Source of the DNA: Rostratula benghalensis
Taxonomy: Eukaryota > Chordata > Aves > Charadriiformes > Rostratulidae
Direction of reading: 5' to 3'
DNA length: 64,000 bases
Assembly: GCA_013399305.1 (NCBI GenBank)
Contig: VXAI01000090.1
Location: 2,358,747 to 2,422,746, forward strand
In this document: positions 11,781 to 24,250 of the stretch, in pieces
Layout: every line of letters begins with the position of its first letter
Position numbering within the stretch: position 1 is the first letter of the stretch
Program-made: the position numbers and the translations under genes
The notes under the pieces: model-generated
What the model was told of the DNA's origin: nothing
Database searches by the model: none
Seen by the model: only the letters and a program-made list of their open reading frames with translations

Positions 11781-14700
11781 GACCCAAATAAACATGATGT
11801 GAACACAGGAGCAGAAGTACATTCTGCCCTGCCATCCTGAGGGATTCAGGTTGTATGGTTTGCACAACCCCAAAGCTGCTAAGAGGCCACCTAGACTTTA
11901 AGATCACCATTGGTTCACCCATCAGAAGCACGGTGGGGTCACTGTGTGGAAAAGCCATTTGTCTTGTTCGTGCTGCATCGTGCCATTCTCAGTCCTGAGA
12001 CCAAATCAATTACACAGGAAAATTAAGGAGGAAAAACAGCTGCTTATTACAGAAGTGCAGCAGCTCTGAGATACAAGTAAAATGTCAGCGGTTTTTATTG
12101 GATTTTTTTTATTTTGTGAACAATCTCCTTTTGCAGTTTATCTCTCTGTATAAGAAGGATGGTGCCTACTTTCTATTTATATCTCTGCTGGGAAAGATTC
12201 GGTGTTTTGATTTTATTAGAACACTACTAAAACAGAAACATTCCAGAGCCCCAGACTTGAATTCATATTCCTGTTTGTGTTTCCCTCTAGCTTGTGTTCC
12301 CTCTCAGAACCAGTCGATGGGCAGAGCCCAGTGTAGCTGCTTGACTTGTACACTTCCGCCTGGCCCATCCAATGCCTTCTCCACCAGGAAATCCTCTATG
12401 AGGAAACACTGCCATTTAACGCTTTTTAAAATTCATCGTAATTTAAATTTCCAGATAATTCAGGATGTCTTTGCAGAAAAGGAGGATTAAATTTGGGTTC
12501 CTAAACAGACATCATTGAATAATGACGTGCTTGAAAGAGAGGGATGTTCTTTCCAGGTTGAGGACTTGATGAGGTTTGGTATGCCCCAAACCAGTTTCCT
12601 GATTTGCCAGCAAATTTCCTGAATATTCCCAGCCAAATTGCTTCATCTGATTCTCCGTTTCCTATCTGCGAAGGTGGCACAATTCCCACTTCCTCCTCTT
12701 TAGCTCTCTTGGTTGTAAAATAGTAAGGGCAGAACAATGCTCTGCAGAGTTTACAGATACTGAGAAAAGGGACCATCAGCGCCACCGTAACCACAGGTTT
12801 GTATTTAGGACACTTCCTACAAGGGCTGAACAATTCTACACTGTAAGCAATTTTGGTACATGCTACCTTTAGCAAATGCATCCTGTTTCTCTTTGGGTTC
12901 CATAGTTCAGAGTAATTCTAACTCCACCAGGAGGTGTCTTTCTGCCCTGTCTTACCTACTTCTTAATTTTAAACATCTCTTTGGAGCAAGACCTAGATAG
13001 CATGTTATCTCTAAGAGAAAGTTTGGAAATACACAGAATACTTATCCCTTTCTAAATCAACCATCCACTGGCCTCAAAAATGAAAAAAAATAAAAGAAAG
13101 AAAAAGGTGTTTCAATACATTTTGAATTCCATTCTTCAGGCAAACTCTGTTTGTGATATACTAGGAAGAGATATGTACGAACAGAAAAAAAAAAACCTAG
13201 GGCAAACTATTGAAGATTAAATTTAGACCTTCATTTATTTGGTATTTTTCAAATTACTTGTATATATTGACTTATGTGTTCTTTTTGCATCTTATTTCTT
13301 AGTTTCATTCGGCATAGGGAACAGAAGTGCCAAATAGTCTCTATAATTTTTTCCTCCCAGAACCATGAAATCCAAGGACAAGGAAACCAGCTCCCCGTGA
13401 GCAAGAAATGCCATCTCTGTTTTTCCAACTCTGCTAGTCATCACTGTCGATACAGCCTTCAGTTCAGCGAGAGAGGAGAAGTGCTGGCAGAGTGACATAA
13501 CCACTTCACCAGGCCAGACAACAAAGAGTTAGAGATTTGGGAGGAGAGTCACCATCAGAAGCACTGGAAACAGAATGTGGTTTGTTATGTTCTGTGATTC
13601 TATGTTAAAATTTAGTGGCAGCATAGCATCACCAAAGCATTTCTGAGGCAAACCAAGACTAGCCAGGAAACTCTCTCATATGGTATTTTTCATATTTCCA
13701 GTAAAATGGCTTTTTTTTTTTTGACTATACAATGGTCAACAACACAAGTACTGTTTACTGGTGCCTTACAGAACCGTGTCAAGAAATACCAGCACGAGAG
13801 ATGACCCTACACCATTTTGAAACATCCCCCTGTCTAAAGATTCTCCCAATGTTGTAGCAGCTTGAAGCAGCACAGTTCGTCTTCCGCTTCACTGCCAGAA
13901 CACAGCCCCGCTAAATTATAGCTATTGCAAGATATGACAGTAACTCTGAGATCTTTTGGCCAGTCTTCCCTCCTGAAAGACTGAGGAACAACCTTGACAA
14001 AAGACATAACTAAACACTGATTTAAAAAAAAAAAATAAAATATAAATTTAACTTGATTTTGAGCTATCTTGATAGGTCAAACTCAAACTCACCCCCCTAC
14101 CCACTCAAATGCCTAGAACCAGGAAGCTGTCTTTCTGCTACAGGACTTACTACTCACATATTAATTGGCAAGTTCAATCAGCAATTTCTACTTGAATTGA
14201 ACTCTTATTTTAGACTTTAATTAGAACTATGCTTTAATATGTTTTTTCTTTTGTCCTCCATTGCAACAGCATTTTCTCGCTGTGATATGGCATCCTTGGA
14301 GGGGGTAGGAACAAGGACAAAACCTTTTGTCTACAGGAATGCCTACAGAAATGCACATGGATTTCAGCCTTATTTCTGCTATTCTAAGAGGTATGAATAA
14401 ATTATGCTGTAATTCTCTGACATGCATTGTTAACTAGTCCTCTCCAGCAACAGACACAGCTGGTGCTCCAGTCTGAGACTACACATGTGACTTTATACAG
14501 AATGATTTACAGCAAAAACATTTCCCTGCAAGTTAATATCACAACAATGAAATGATGTCTTCTCTTCCATTTTAATCCAACTGATTTTATCTCTATCTCT
14601 ACCTTCCAAAGCAATTATACATCCTTGTGTTGGACTGCAAATGACCTCTGCCTGGTAATCTCACACAATGGCTGAACATCACACTAACCCCCCAAATGAG

Positions 14701-17700
14701 AACTCTCCAAATCATCACTCGGTATTAACGCAGCTGCCTAAAATACTGCCCATCCAACAGTCACTTCTACATGTTTTTCAGTACTTTAACAATCACATCC
14801 TACATAATTATTGCACAGTTATGTATTTTTTTCAGAAGTTTTTTAATGGTCGAATGACATCACTGTGCCTGAACTCAAACTCCCTCAACATCATTTGAGT
14901 ACTCAGTTGAGAATATTTGCTTTTATTTATGTAGAGTTGGAGACCACATCTTATACCCTAGAGTTTAATAACATCGCATTCAAGGCCAGAGTCTGACTAC
15001 TAACACGTAAAGACATTATATGAAAAGACATTCCTGTTACAGCACACCATATATCTAAGACAAGGAAAAGATTCCTTAATCTCCGTCATTTTGATTGAGA
15101 AACTCAACTCCATCTGATAAACCCCCTTTTTAGTTTGCCTTGCTACTTAGGAAATTCCCGATTAATTTTCTATTTTTACTAGTGTTTCACTAGACCAAAG
15201 TAAAAGTTAATAAAACAAAGGAAAGGGTCTCCATTATTTACTTGTCTTTTCTGCCAAAACTGGTTTAACTCAAATCATGGTTAATAAAAACTACAAGAAA
15301 CCATTGACTATTGTGTCCCTTCCAACACAGGGGCATTTTCTACAAAAAGAGAAGATTCTATCTTTTTTCAAGACAGTTTTTAGAGGCCTTAATTCTAAAT
15401 TTTATCTGAAAAAAGAAAAAAATTACTACCTTCCTTTAGGAGGAGAAATGAATACATCTTCAACAGCCTTTTCAACACAAAAGTCATGGAAAGTAACATA
15501 ATCAAATTGAAAATCTCCACAATACCTAGAGTCCTGACCTTGAGGGAAGGTTAAAAAGAACAAAGCATATCTTACAGTTACTCCTACAAGGTACTCGCAC
15601 GCTGCAGTAAGTAGCATAAATCCTCCTTGGACCAGCAGGATGCAAGGTGATGGAATGGTCCCACTTTCACCTCCCATGCAAGTACTTGAAGCTACAGATT
15701 CAATACACAGTTACACATCCACACCTTCAGAAAAGGAAATCAGGTTTCCCAAATTCCCACCTACCATATTCTTCCAGAAAGCCCCCACAGAGGACACAAA
15801 GAGAGGATGCTCAGATTCCTGCCAAAGAGGAAACACGAGCAGCTGACAGACAACGCCGATAGCTGCTCCTGACTATGTAAAGAGCTATTCAGTTGCAGAC
15901 TTCAGAAATTGCTGGGGCAATTCTTGCACTCTACATCACCATCACTTTGTGGTACAGCAACTAACTGAAAGAAGCAACCATCCTTGAGCCTGGTGAAACC
16001 ACCTGGCATTAGAAAGAGGATAGGTCCAACACGTGTAGAACCTTTCCAGCATCGGCATGTTCTGGCTGGGGGAAATGAGTCCTCTCAGTGTTGATGGTGA
16101 TTGTGCCCAGCTACCACAGAAGTCTTGCTCTTGTGAGCCAAGGCCACCAAGCAGCTGCCTGCCACCCACCCCAGCCACCAGCTCTGCCCACAGACAAGCC
16201 ACTGCCACATTTTGTTACTCTGCCAGTGAGAGGGCAGTTTCTCCCCGTGCTGACATCAAGGTGTTGCTCCTGAATGAGAAGCGAGGGTGGTGGCAGTAGC
16301 CTAATAATCCCTGTAGCCACTGCTGCCTCAGAGAGGATGGTAGTGACCAGGGTTATTGCACTGGATGAGATCACAGCAACATTCTTGGGGAGTCATACAC
16401 ACATCACTGGAAACAGAGGGGGAGCTCAGATGGGAGGAAGAGCTCTCTCGCATGGAAAGCTTTAAAGCTACTAAATATTAAGCACTCGTTCAAGGGCTGA
16501 AGTTCCCACCAGTAAATGAGAAGAGCTTTCCCATTAACAAGAGGTACATTAAAATTCTTTTGCATCAATAAGAACAAAATCCTCTTCAAAATTCTGAAAG
16601 ATTTAATAAGTCCTCATAAGCTGAGGGAAAAAATAAACAACCAAACCTGAAGTGTATGGGGGTAACACACTAAAGATTATTCCTTCATTATTTCATCTCC
16701 AAGGTAACACAGCGTTTTCAAAAAATAAACTCCCTGGAGAAGACTGTGTTGGCCACAGTGACCACAGTCTTTGCAGGCTTGCAAAGAACTTCCAGTGCCT
16801 GCAACCACTGCGGTCAGGCTAATGATATTCCCAAGCATCATCAGGAATAAGGAGCCATCACCTCCCAGCAGGCTGTTTACTGCCAGGCCTCCCCAGTGAG
16901 GAGGCAGCTGTGCCTGCGCAGGGACCATCATCCCCCATCACCCCGCTGTTCTGTGCTGGGAGGTTCAGCCCAAGTTCAGGAGCTGCGGGCGGGCAGTTCT
17001 CACACCCTCCTTGCCATCTGGCCACAGGAAGCATCACTTGGGCTTTTGTTAGAGAGCCACAGATGCAGACTAGAGAAATCAGTGTGCTCATTTTAATAGG
17101 AAATGCTGCAGAGCTGCTGTTCAGCTCAGAACAACCGCACCAAGAATTTGCAAATATACTCTGCAAGGAAAAATAACACAATGGCAATGCAAGGAAACAG
17201 CATTCACTGCTGGTGTTTTGCCTTCCTTTTGAAAAAGGCATTAGGCTTGCCTAGTTCACTTGTGGTTTGTTTATTGCACCTCATTGCATTTTTACAGAAC
17301 AAATTAAATTTGCTTTAAAATGAAGAGCTGTGTTTTGCCCTTGAGATCCAATGTAATAAACTGTGCTCCAGGTTCATTTCCGACTGAATGGAGAGCTATT
17401 CAAAGAAATAGTTTTCAGTAAATATTCATTGCACCCAGAACTTAATACTTAAATTATTTTTATTTCTCTTCATTCCAGAAGGAGCTATTTATGCACAACC
17501 ACACTCAACCATGCTTATTTAGAAATCAAATAGAAAAAAAAAAAACAAAGCAATCACACTGAACATAAAGAGCTCATGTCTCCCAGGGAAACCCCTTTCT
17601 ATTATCTTCCTCCGATCCACAGGACCTTTGAAGAGAAACACATCAACGTGGTATCCTTTCCAATGAATTAAGATTTTAAATGGTTTGGGTGTTAAGGATG

Positions 17701-20058
17701 TGCATGACCTGCTAGGGTGTCCGTGAAAGTTGTATTCATTTACACTGATGCCAGTGGATCCCAGTAGGACGAATGATTGGAGAACCCAAAGAAAACAGGA
17801 TTTGCAGGTGCCATGCAGAGGTGGATGTGACTGGGAGCAGCACAGTGGGGAACACACTTGCTCATACCTGGGCTTGCTGCTGTAAGGATCCCAGGAATGC
17901 TCAAAAGTGCCTTCTCTTTGACAGCAATAAGGTGACTGGATTCTCCACCCATCTTACATGCTTTGCAGTTCCTGAACATGACTAGACGTGGTGCTAAATT
18001 AATGATGGTCAGTGCACCAAAAGGGTGTGTAGGTGATAAGGCAGCAGCAGCAGAACTTTCAAATCATTAACAAAAATCCCATGTCACATTACCCTTGGCT
18101 AGAAATAAACTCATTAACTTGGGGTGGGATTCATTTGACTTGAATTAGCCATGTACAGTTCAGTTGGCTAGGGCTGAGCTAGACACTGCAGGATCTTCAG
18201 CGTCAGCGGAAAGCAATGCACGCCTCCCAAGAGGCACAATGAATCTCAGAAACACAGTGATGCTGTTTTCCAGAGCACCCTTCCAACAACAGACACTTCA
18301 GGAACCTCTGAGCCAGCGTTCAAAGCTTTGTATTAAAACCTGTCCCAGTCTCCACTGCAGACCTCTTCCTCGTGTTAAAGCTGACCACCTTCTCCTACAC
18401 TGTGCTTCCTAGCTCTTAACATGCTACTTAACCTCATGAAGACCATTCTTTTGATCCTGATTAAGTGCTTACTTCCTTAAGAATTTGCGGTGAGAGACCT
18501 TGCTGAATTTTTTTGGAAAGCCATGTGGTATATCTCAACTTTTGTCCACGCTGACTAATCCTTTCAAGGGCTTCCAGGCAGCTTGTAAGACATTACTTCC
18601 CTCCAGAAGCTAGGCCAACTCTTCCTTAGTATATTTATTCAGGTTTCCACTAATATATCATTTATTATTGCTTCTATAATTTTTTTCAAGTCCAACTTGA
18701 CCAACAGTTTCCCAGAGCTCACCAGTCCCTTCTAACAAAAAGCTTGCATGTGTTAAGCACTTTTCAATCCTCTCGTGTTCAGATGAGATAAGAGGACTCC
18801 AGGTGGCAGCTCAGCTGCTTCACCCTTCAGTTCCTGTAGCAGCCTTTGGTGAACACTCCCTACTCCCAATTACCTTGCCTGGATGATTTTGTCTATAAAG
18901 CTCCAAATCAGTGCTGCTAGAAGTAAAGTTACAGCCCCCCTTCTGATCAGCAAATGTGGAGTTGCTCAATATTTGCAAGCTTATTTTTTTCAGCCTCATT
19001 TTGGACTAACTTGTTTCCTGTCTTCTACTTTGATCATGGGCTTTGAAATGTAGAGATATTTCTTTATTGTGCAAACTCATTGCCCTTAAAAATAGCCCAG
19101 CCAGTGCAAACTCTTCCATGGGTCCTTAGGTCCCCGCTATTCTGCCAATAAAAGAGGTCTTGGAAGAGCTGTGAAAATAAAGCCCAAGAAGAGGAAAAAA
19201 AATAATAAAAGCATTAGATATTTTTCTAAATGCTGGAAGGACCATCATGACCCCCACAAAAATCTCAAAGTCAGCTTTTCCTGCCAGGACAGAGTGATCA
19301 TCATCGTAGCTGTCTCCTCCCAGAGTAACAAAAGCCATTGTAGATGTTGACAGGGCCTGATTTATGGTTTGGGGTTCTTGCTCCTATTCAGTGTTCCCAG
19401 TACTAAGAACACATCTACTCACTTTCTCATTCATACTCACCCAGGGCGCCAGCTACGTTATGCAATTTGCCTTCATCACACTTTCCTTCAGCTTTCAAAT
19501 ACAGAAATGCAGCCTGATTTCCCGGAGCTGCAATTCAGACTATTGGAACAATTTCTGTTCAGAGGAACTACTCAATTATGAAACAATAACCTCCAAAACT
19601 CTTTCAGTTTTAGGTCAGATACCACTTTGTTTGCAACAGCCAAACTCTGAACAAGCCTTAACAGGACTTCAATCTGCACCAAAAAAACCCCCCTCAAAGC
19701 CACCAAGCACTTTCATGCAAGTTACATGAAATTTAAGCTGCTGCCTCATCCATTATTTCTGGAGATCACTTTTCCTTTCAATGCTCCCCTTTTTAAGAAA
19801 TAAAACTTTTTTTTTTTTTTTTCTGCAGAGAGAGCAATTTCGATCAGGAAAGCAACTTTTCTTTGTTCAGTAAAGTTCCACTTACCTTGCACGAAGACAG
19901 GAACCTCCTAACATCACCATTCCATACTATGGCCTACATTTAGAGCAAACATCTAGCTAAATAACATTAGCCTACAACAAGCTCAGGTGCTACCATACAG
20001 CCTCAGAACTGGGAACACCTGGCAGCTGTTGGGGCAGCTGTCCTGCAATGCAGCAAAC
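11781..20058. other. Intergenic, nothing recognised
   Basis: About 8 kb between two CR1 copies. Open frames of up to 130 codons (for example 12098-12490 plus and 12501-12881 minus) show no motif or conserved pattern I recognise. A CR1-like tail of about 20 bases occurs near 13,588. Confidence 0.6.
19807..19822. repeat. Poly(T) tract
   Basis: Uninterrupted T run of 16 nt, intergenic, with no recognised element attached. Confidence 0.75.
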
Positions 20059-20340
20059 CACAGAATCACAGACTATCAGGGGTTGGAAGGGACTTTGAAA
20101 GACCATCTAGTCCAATCCCCCTGCCAGAGCAGGAACACCTAGATCAGGTCACACAGGAACGCGTTCAGATGGGTTTTGAATGTCTCCAGAGAAGGAGACT
20201 CCACCACCTCTCTGGGCAGCCCCTTCCAGTGCTCCGTCACCCTCACTGTGAAGAAGTTTTTCCTATTTAAGTGGAACCTCCTGTGTTCCAGCTTGCACCC
20301 ATTGCCCCTTGTCCTGTCATTGCCTGTCACTGAGAAGATG
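20059..20340 (-). mobile_element. CR1 LINE 3' fragment
   Basis: The CR1 3' end starts at the left (cacagaatcacag). Minus-strand frame reads [20 protein letters not shown] then [18 protein letters not shown] to CDLI and a stop. Little decay is visible, so it is relatively young. Confidence 0.93.
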
Positions 20341-23300
20341 TAATGCTTATTTTCCATCCCCGTGGTAACTCACCCAACACTACAGCAAGTGCTCAGCAAT
20401 GTGCCCTCTTGCCACACACTGTGACCACCACACATAGGCACTGCAGCCCTTCCCATGGGCCGGCTGCGGGGTCCTATGGTAGGTACCAGCAGAGGCAGCT
20501 CCAGGTTCAAGTGTTGCCGCCAACTATGGTACGGTATAGCTGCTTGTATCAGAGTTTATTTTTATGAGAAGCATTAATTTTTAAACAAAGATTAAATATA
20601 ACCTTAAATTAAAATTAAATATAACCTTTATGAAGAGATGTGCCGCAGGCAAAGACTGAATTACTGTCGTTTATTATACTGGCACGTGAGTAAGAGGCTC
20701 ATGAAATCCCTCAACAAGCTGATCATGAGGCACCACCAGCTTTTCTAATGGTGAGGTTTTTTCCTGACAGGTTTCACCTGCAGCTTTCAGAAAATTCTGT
20801 GGTCACTTTCCCATGATGAAGGCAGCAAAACAGAAGTGCAGAAAGCCAAAAGTGACTGGAAAAATAAAGGAGCCTAGAACTGAGCCAGCTTTTTCAAGTG
20901 CTAACTATGTACATTCTTCACTAAACAATACAGCTCCAGCAGCCGTAGGCTTTTCAACCCTTCTTCTCTCCCCGTCACTTTCGCTCCTTCACCACCCAGA
21001 AGAATCCCAGAATATCCAGTTGTAAGATCCTACTAAAAGGCTGACTCTACTTAGGGTCATCCCGCAGGCTGGGGTCATCGAGGATCAATTCCTGTTGGTA
21101 GAAGGGAGAGAACAAAAGGGAGAAAATGTATCTTTGATGGTGGTTACGTGAAAACCCACGCGACTGAACAAGGTGGGGAGTTGGTTATTGGGTTGACCCT
21201 TTCTCTTTCATTTATGCTGGGACCAAAGAACAGGAGGATGGAAAGTGAATGCCACTTCTTTCCTTACAAAAGTAGGTCACTAAATCTGAGCTGGCAGTCG
21301 CTTCCTGGTGAGGCCACAATACCCCTTCTTCATCGAATTCCGCAGATTCGTCCTTAGGTCAAAGTGCAGAGGATCTGATGTTTATCATCCCATTTTTGCC
21401 AATATGCTTTTTGTAATGCAGGGAACAGAATTTTGGAAAGTCTCTTAGTTTTGGGAGTTCTTGGTATCAATCTAAAGCAGTTAAATCAGTTTTTGAAGAA
21501 GGTACTTAAGTAAGGTATAACATCTTGAGAAAGATTTGGGCTTTTTAAAACAGAATTCCTAGTCCCATTAATTGAGTATTAATTGGATTTCCACTACTGG
21601 CTGATTCTCTCAAGCCCATAAATGAACCTTCCAACTTTGCCAGTCCCAGCCTCCCCTGGTTTGCAGTAGCCACAGAAATCCACTCAGTCCTTGGGTTCTT
21701 TTAGTTGACATTGGGCTTCTCAGAAGCTGATCACAGGTCCAGTATTTCTGTAAAGCTACAATGTAGCAACACAAAAATTGCATAAAATCACACAATTAAT
21801 GAAGTATTATTACATGTAATGCTAAGACCACAATACACACACAAGGTGCTTCAGGAACGTGTCAACACTACCTCCTGCAGAATGAGCTGTTCTGTCCCTC
21901 TGGGGTACAAGGAACTGAACTACACACCTACGGCACAGGGGCAACTCCAATTTGCCATCCCCAACCCCTTCTCCACCAGTCCCGTGGCTATAAAATGCAC
22001 TGTGCGTGGGGCATCATCTCCTCCTCCAGCCAGTGCTTAGATTCTGCCCTTTGCCTTCCTCCTGCTGCCAAGCAGAGAGGCTTCAGGAACCACCTGTAAA
22101 CGCAGACTGCTTCTCTTCCACAGAGGGTGTTGGGGGGGGTCTCAAAAAGCACTCAAGTCATCCTGAGGTATTTTCATGTTCTAGGAAAGCAATCACTGGG
22201 CGAACGGCAGCAACAGAAGAGGGGAAAGATGGAAAGATAAAGTGTGGCAGCAGAGACTGACACTCTGGGACTCGGGAAACCCTGTGTGCCTCTTCCCAAA
22301 CCGGCAGCAGTAGGACTGGTTAATGTCGGCTGTCCCACAAACACCCGTACTCTGGTGCTGGAGGAGGTCCTGACACAAGTGGGTTTGAAGTGATCGAATT
22401 ATCTTTTGAATATTATTTTGTTTTTCTGTTTCATATAAACCCTGTGAGTCAACTTGCAAGTCTGCAGGAAGCTCTTGTGGCAACTCAGCATCGTCCTGAT
22501 AATTCTGCCAGGAAGTGCTAGCAGAGAACACAGATACCACCATTTAACTGGTGGTTAATCTACTGAGCATCTGCTTCATTTCCAGCACCAACCACAAACC
22601 AGTCTGCCCCCAGAATTCCTCTGCCAACAGCATGGCATTTTCTGGTATATGAATGGTCAGGTTTTGACTATTTTGTTGGCCACGTTGGCCAAATTCTACC
22701 CAAGTCTTTCTGTTATTATCAAAGAGCGTTCTGAATTTCTAGGAATTCTGTCACTGCTTGCTAATGCATCCACCCAGCTGTTCTACAGCACTCCCATTTG
22801 GAGCTGCATCCTTTTTTACACTGAAAATGAACTATTATTAAACCTTTCAAAGTATCCACAAATGGCAAAAATGTTTCACTGACAAAGGAGCAACTGAATT
22901 ACTCTTTATGCCTTTCACACACAGTATATAAATGTCCCGGTTTAATATGGAGGAAATAATTGTCAACACACAGTAATTACATATAATTTCATAAAATATA
23001 CATGTGCAATTTAGTGTTTTATTAAACAGATACAGTAGCTAACCAAAATTTGATCGCTGATAACGGGAAATTACATTAAAGCCTATGTTACTATGGTAAT
23101 TATTGGTCATCTCAATTATATATACCCTAAAACCTATCATAGAAAATGACCTTCCTGTGAAATAAGAAATACAATAGAAATAAAGTTAAGGGACGTGTTT
23201 ATTTCAGAGCTTTCTGCAAGCAAAATTGCTTTGATACAAAATGAGTTCAATGTTACAGTGCTACCATCCACTCAAGCAAAAGAAAACCTCACATTTACAT

Positions 23301-23590
23301 GAATGCACTTTATATTGATATTCTTACAGAATAAGAGTTCAGATATCCAGAATGTGTCTGGCCTCGTTGAAAGCAATGGCACAGAAATGCTGCAAGGTAT
23401 CAGAGTATTGTATTACTGGCAAGTGCTTAATTAACTGTGAGTTCTCTGGGAGATGCTGTATAAATAAGGGTGCTGTGACTGTGGGGTTGTACTCCTTAGT
23501 AGTTCTGACATACACCCTTCACTGTTTGTTTAGTTAGCTCAAAATGTGTAATTGTGTCTTTTGGCTTTTTAGTATTCTCTTTTTCTTTTC
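20341..23590. other. Intergenic or distal 3' UTR of DST
   Basis: No gene recognised. The AT-rich stretch at about 22,900-23,580 includes AATAAA on the minus strand at 23018-23023 and might belong to a longer DST 3' UTR. I cannot decide from sequence alone. Confidence 0.5.
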
Positions 23591-23608
23591 TTTTTTTTTT
23601 TTTTTTTT
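23591..23608. repeat. Poly(T) tract just downstream of the DST 3' UTR
   Basis: T run on the + strand, an A run on the transcript strand, about 60 nt past the candidate AATAAA. An oligo(dT) primer could bind here on read-through RNA. Confidence 0.8.
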
Positions 23609-23644
23609 AAAGAAAAATCATGAGGTATCCTTTACTGTCATCTA

Positions 23645-23984
23645 ATGTCATAGTGATAGGCCTATTTTATTCAGGTTGCAGAGACTTACTGTACATTCAG
23701 TACACTGTACATTCGGCAATTATTTTTAGTGTACTTTCTACACATTACTGTGTACAACTGTTAGTTTACATTAAAACTCTTCCTCCTTCTCACGGGATAA
23801 ACAAAACCAAATCTGACAAAAATTATACACATAAAATAAGAAGACAAATACACAAATAAGGCCATCTGCAGAATTAAAAATCCACCTCTTGCGATAATTC
23901 ACAATAATTTCTATATAATATTTTACATCTTACGAACTTAAATACTTAATGCAAAAGGAAAAGACCTTTCCGGAGCCAATCATA
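23645..23984 (-). other. DST: DST 3' untranslated region (minimum extent)
   Basis: AT-rich sequence directly after the stop codon, with a polyadenylation signal near its end. It contains two copies of an 11-base unit 16 bases apart at 23688-23714. The true end is uncertain. Further AATAAA-type signals lie downstream (for example at 23018), so a longer 3' UTR is possible. Confidence 0.6.
23666..23671 (-). terminator. DST: Candidate polyadenylation signal AATAAA for DST
   Basis: AATAAA on the minus strand about 315 nt after the stop codon. Cleavage would be expected roughly 10 to 30 nt further on, at about 23,635-23,655. A genomic A tract on the same strand lies further downstream at 23591-23608. 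Confidence 0.55.
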
Positions 23985-24250
23985 TTATCTCTTCAAGGAC
24001 TTGTCCAGTTTGCTGGCTAGTGGCCTTCTCTGGGGAGTTGGAATTTTAGAAGGCTTGGCTGATCCTGGCCGAGAACCTGCTCGGGGTGTCGGTCTGCTTG
24101 CAGCAGGAACAGTCTCTGACATGTCTGAGCACACCGACTGGATTTCCGAAATGTCAAAGTCAGATGCGTCGCTGCCTCGGCGGCTACTTGACCTGCTGCC
24201 AGCCTTGCTTCCTGCTCGGCTTCCAGGTCTGCTTGGAGTTCTTCTGGTTT
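23985..24250 (-). CDS. DST: DST terminal coding exon E25: GSR tail, SKIP motif and stop
   Basis: 266 nt of coding sequence, from two bases completing a split codon to stop TAA at 23985-23987. It reads [20 protein letters not shown], then [16 protein letters not shown], and ends SKLDKSLKR. Gly-Ser-Arg repeats make the end basic and bind microtubules in plakins. SKIP (codons at 24039-24050) is an SxIP EB1-binding motif. The serines of SRRGSD resemble sites that GSK3 phosphorylates in the paralogue ACF7/MACF1. The acceptor is tctttctag. No frame disruption is seen. Confidence 0.97.

Noticed and set aside
12098..12490. 130-codon plus-strand frame
   Set aside because: No motif, low-complexity start, overlaps nothing conserved that I can see.
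12501..12881. 126-codon minus-strand frame with several CxxC-like cysteines
   Set aside because: Cysteine spacing is irregular, no recognisable domain, and no splice or promoter context; treated as chance.
13575..13605. ttctgtgattctatg resembling a CR1 tail
   Set aside because: Only about 20 bases match and no CR1 body precedes it; too short to call an element.
16111..16374. Gly/Ala/Trp-rich minus-strand frame
   Set aside because: Overlaps several open frames on both strands in a GC-richer patch; composition looks like unconstrained sequence.
1..23590. 5' exons of COL21A1, the expected neighbour
   Set aside because: No von Willebrand A domain or collagen Gly-X-Y sequence seen on either strand.
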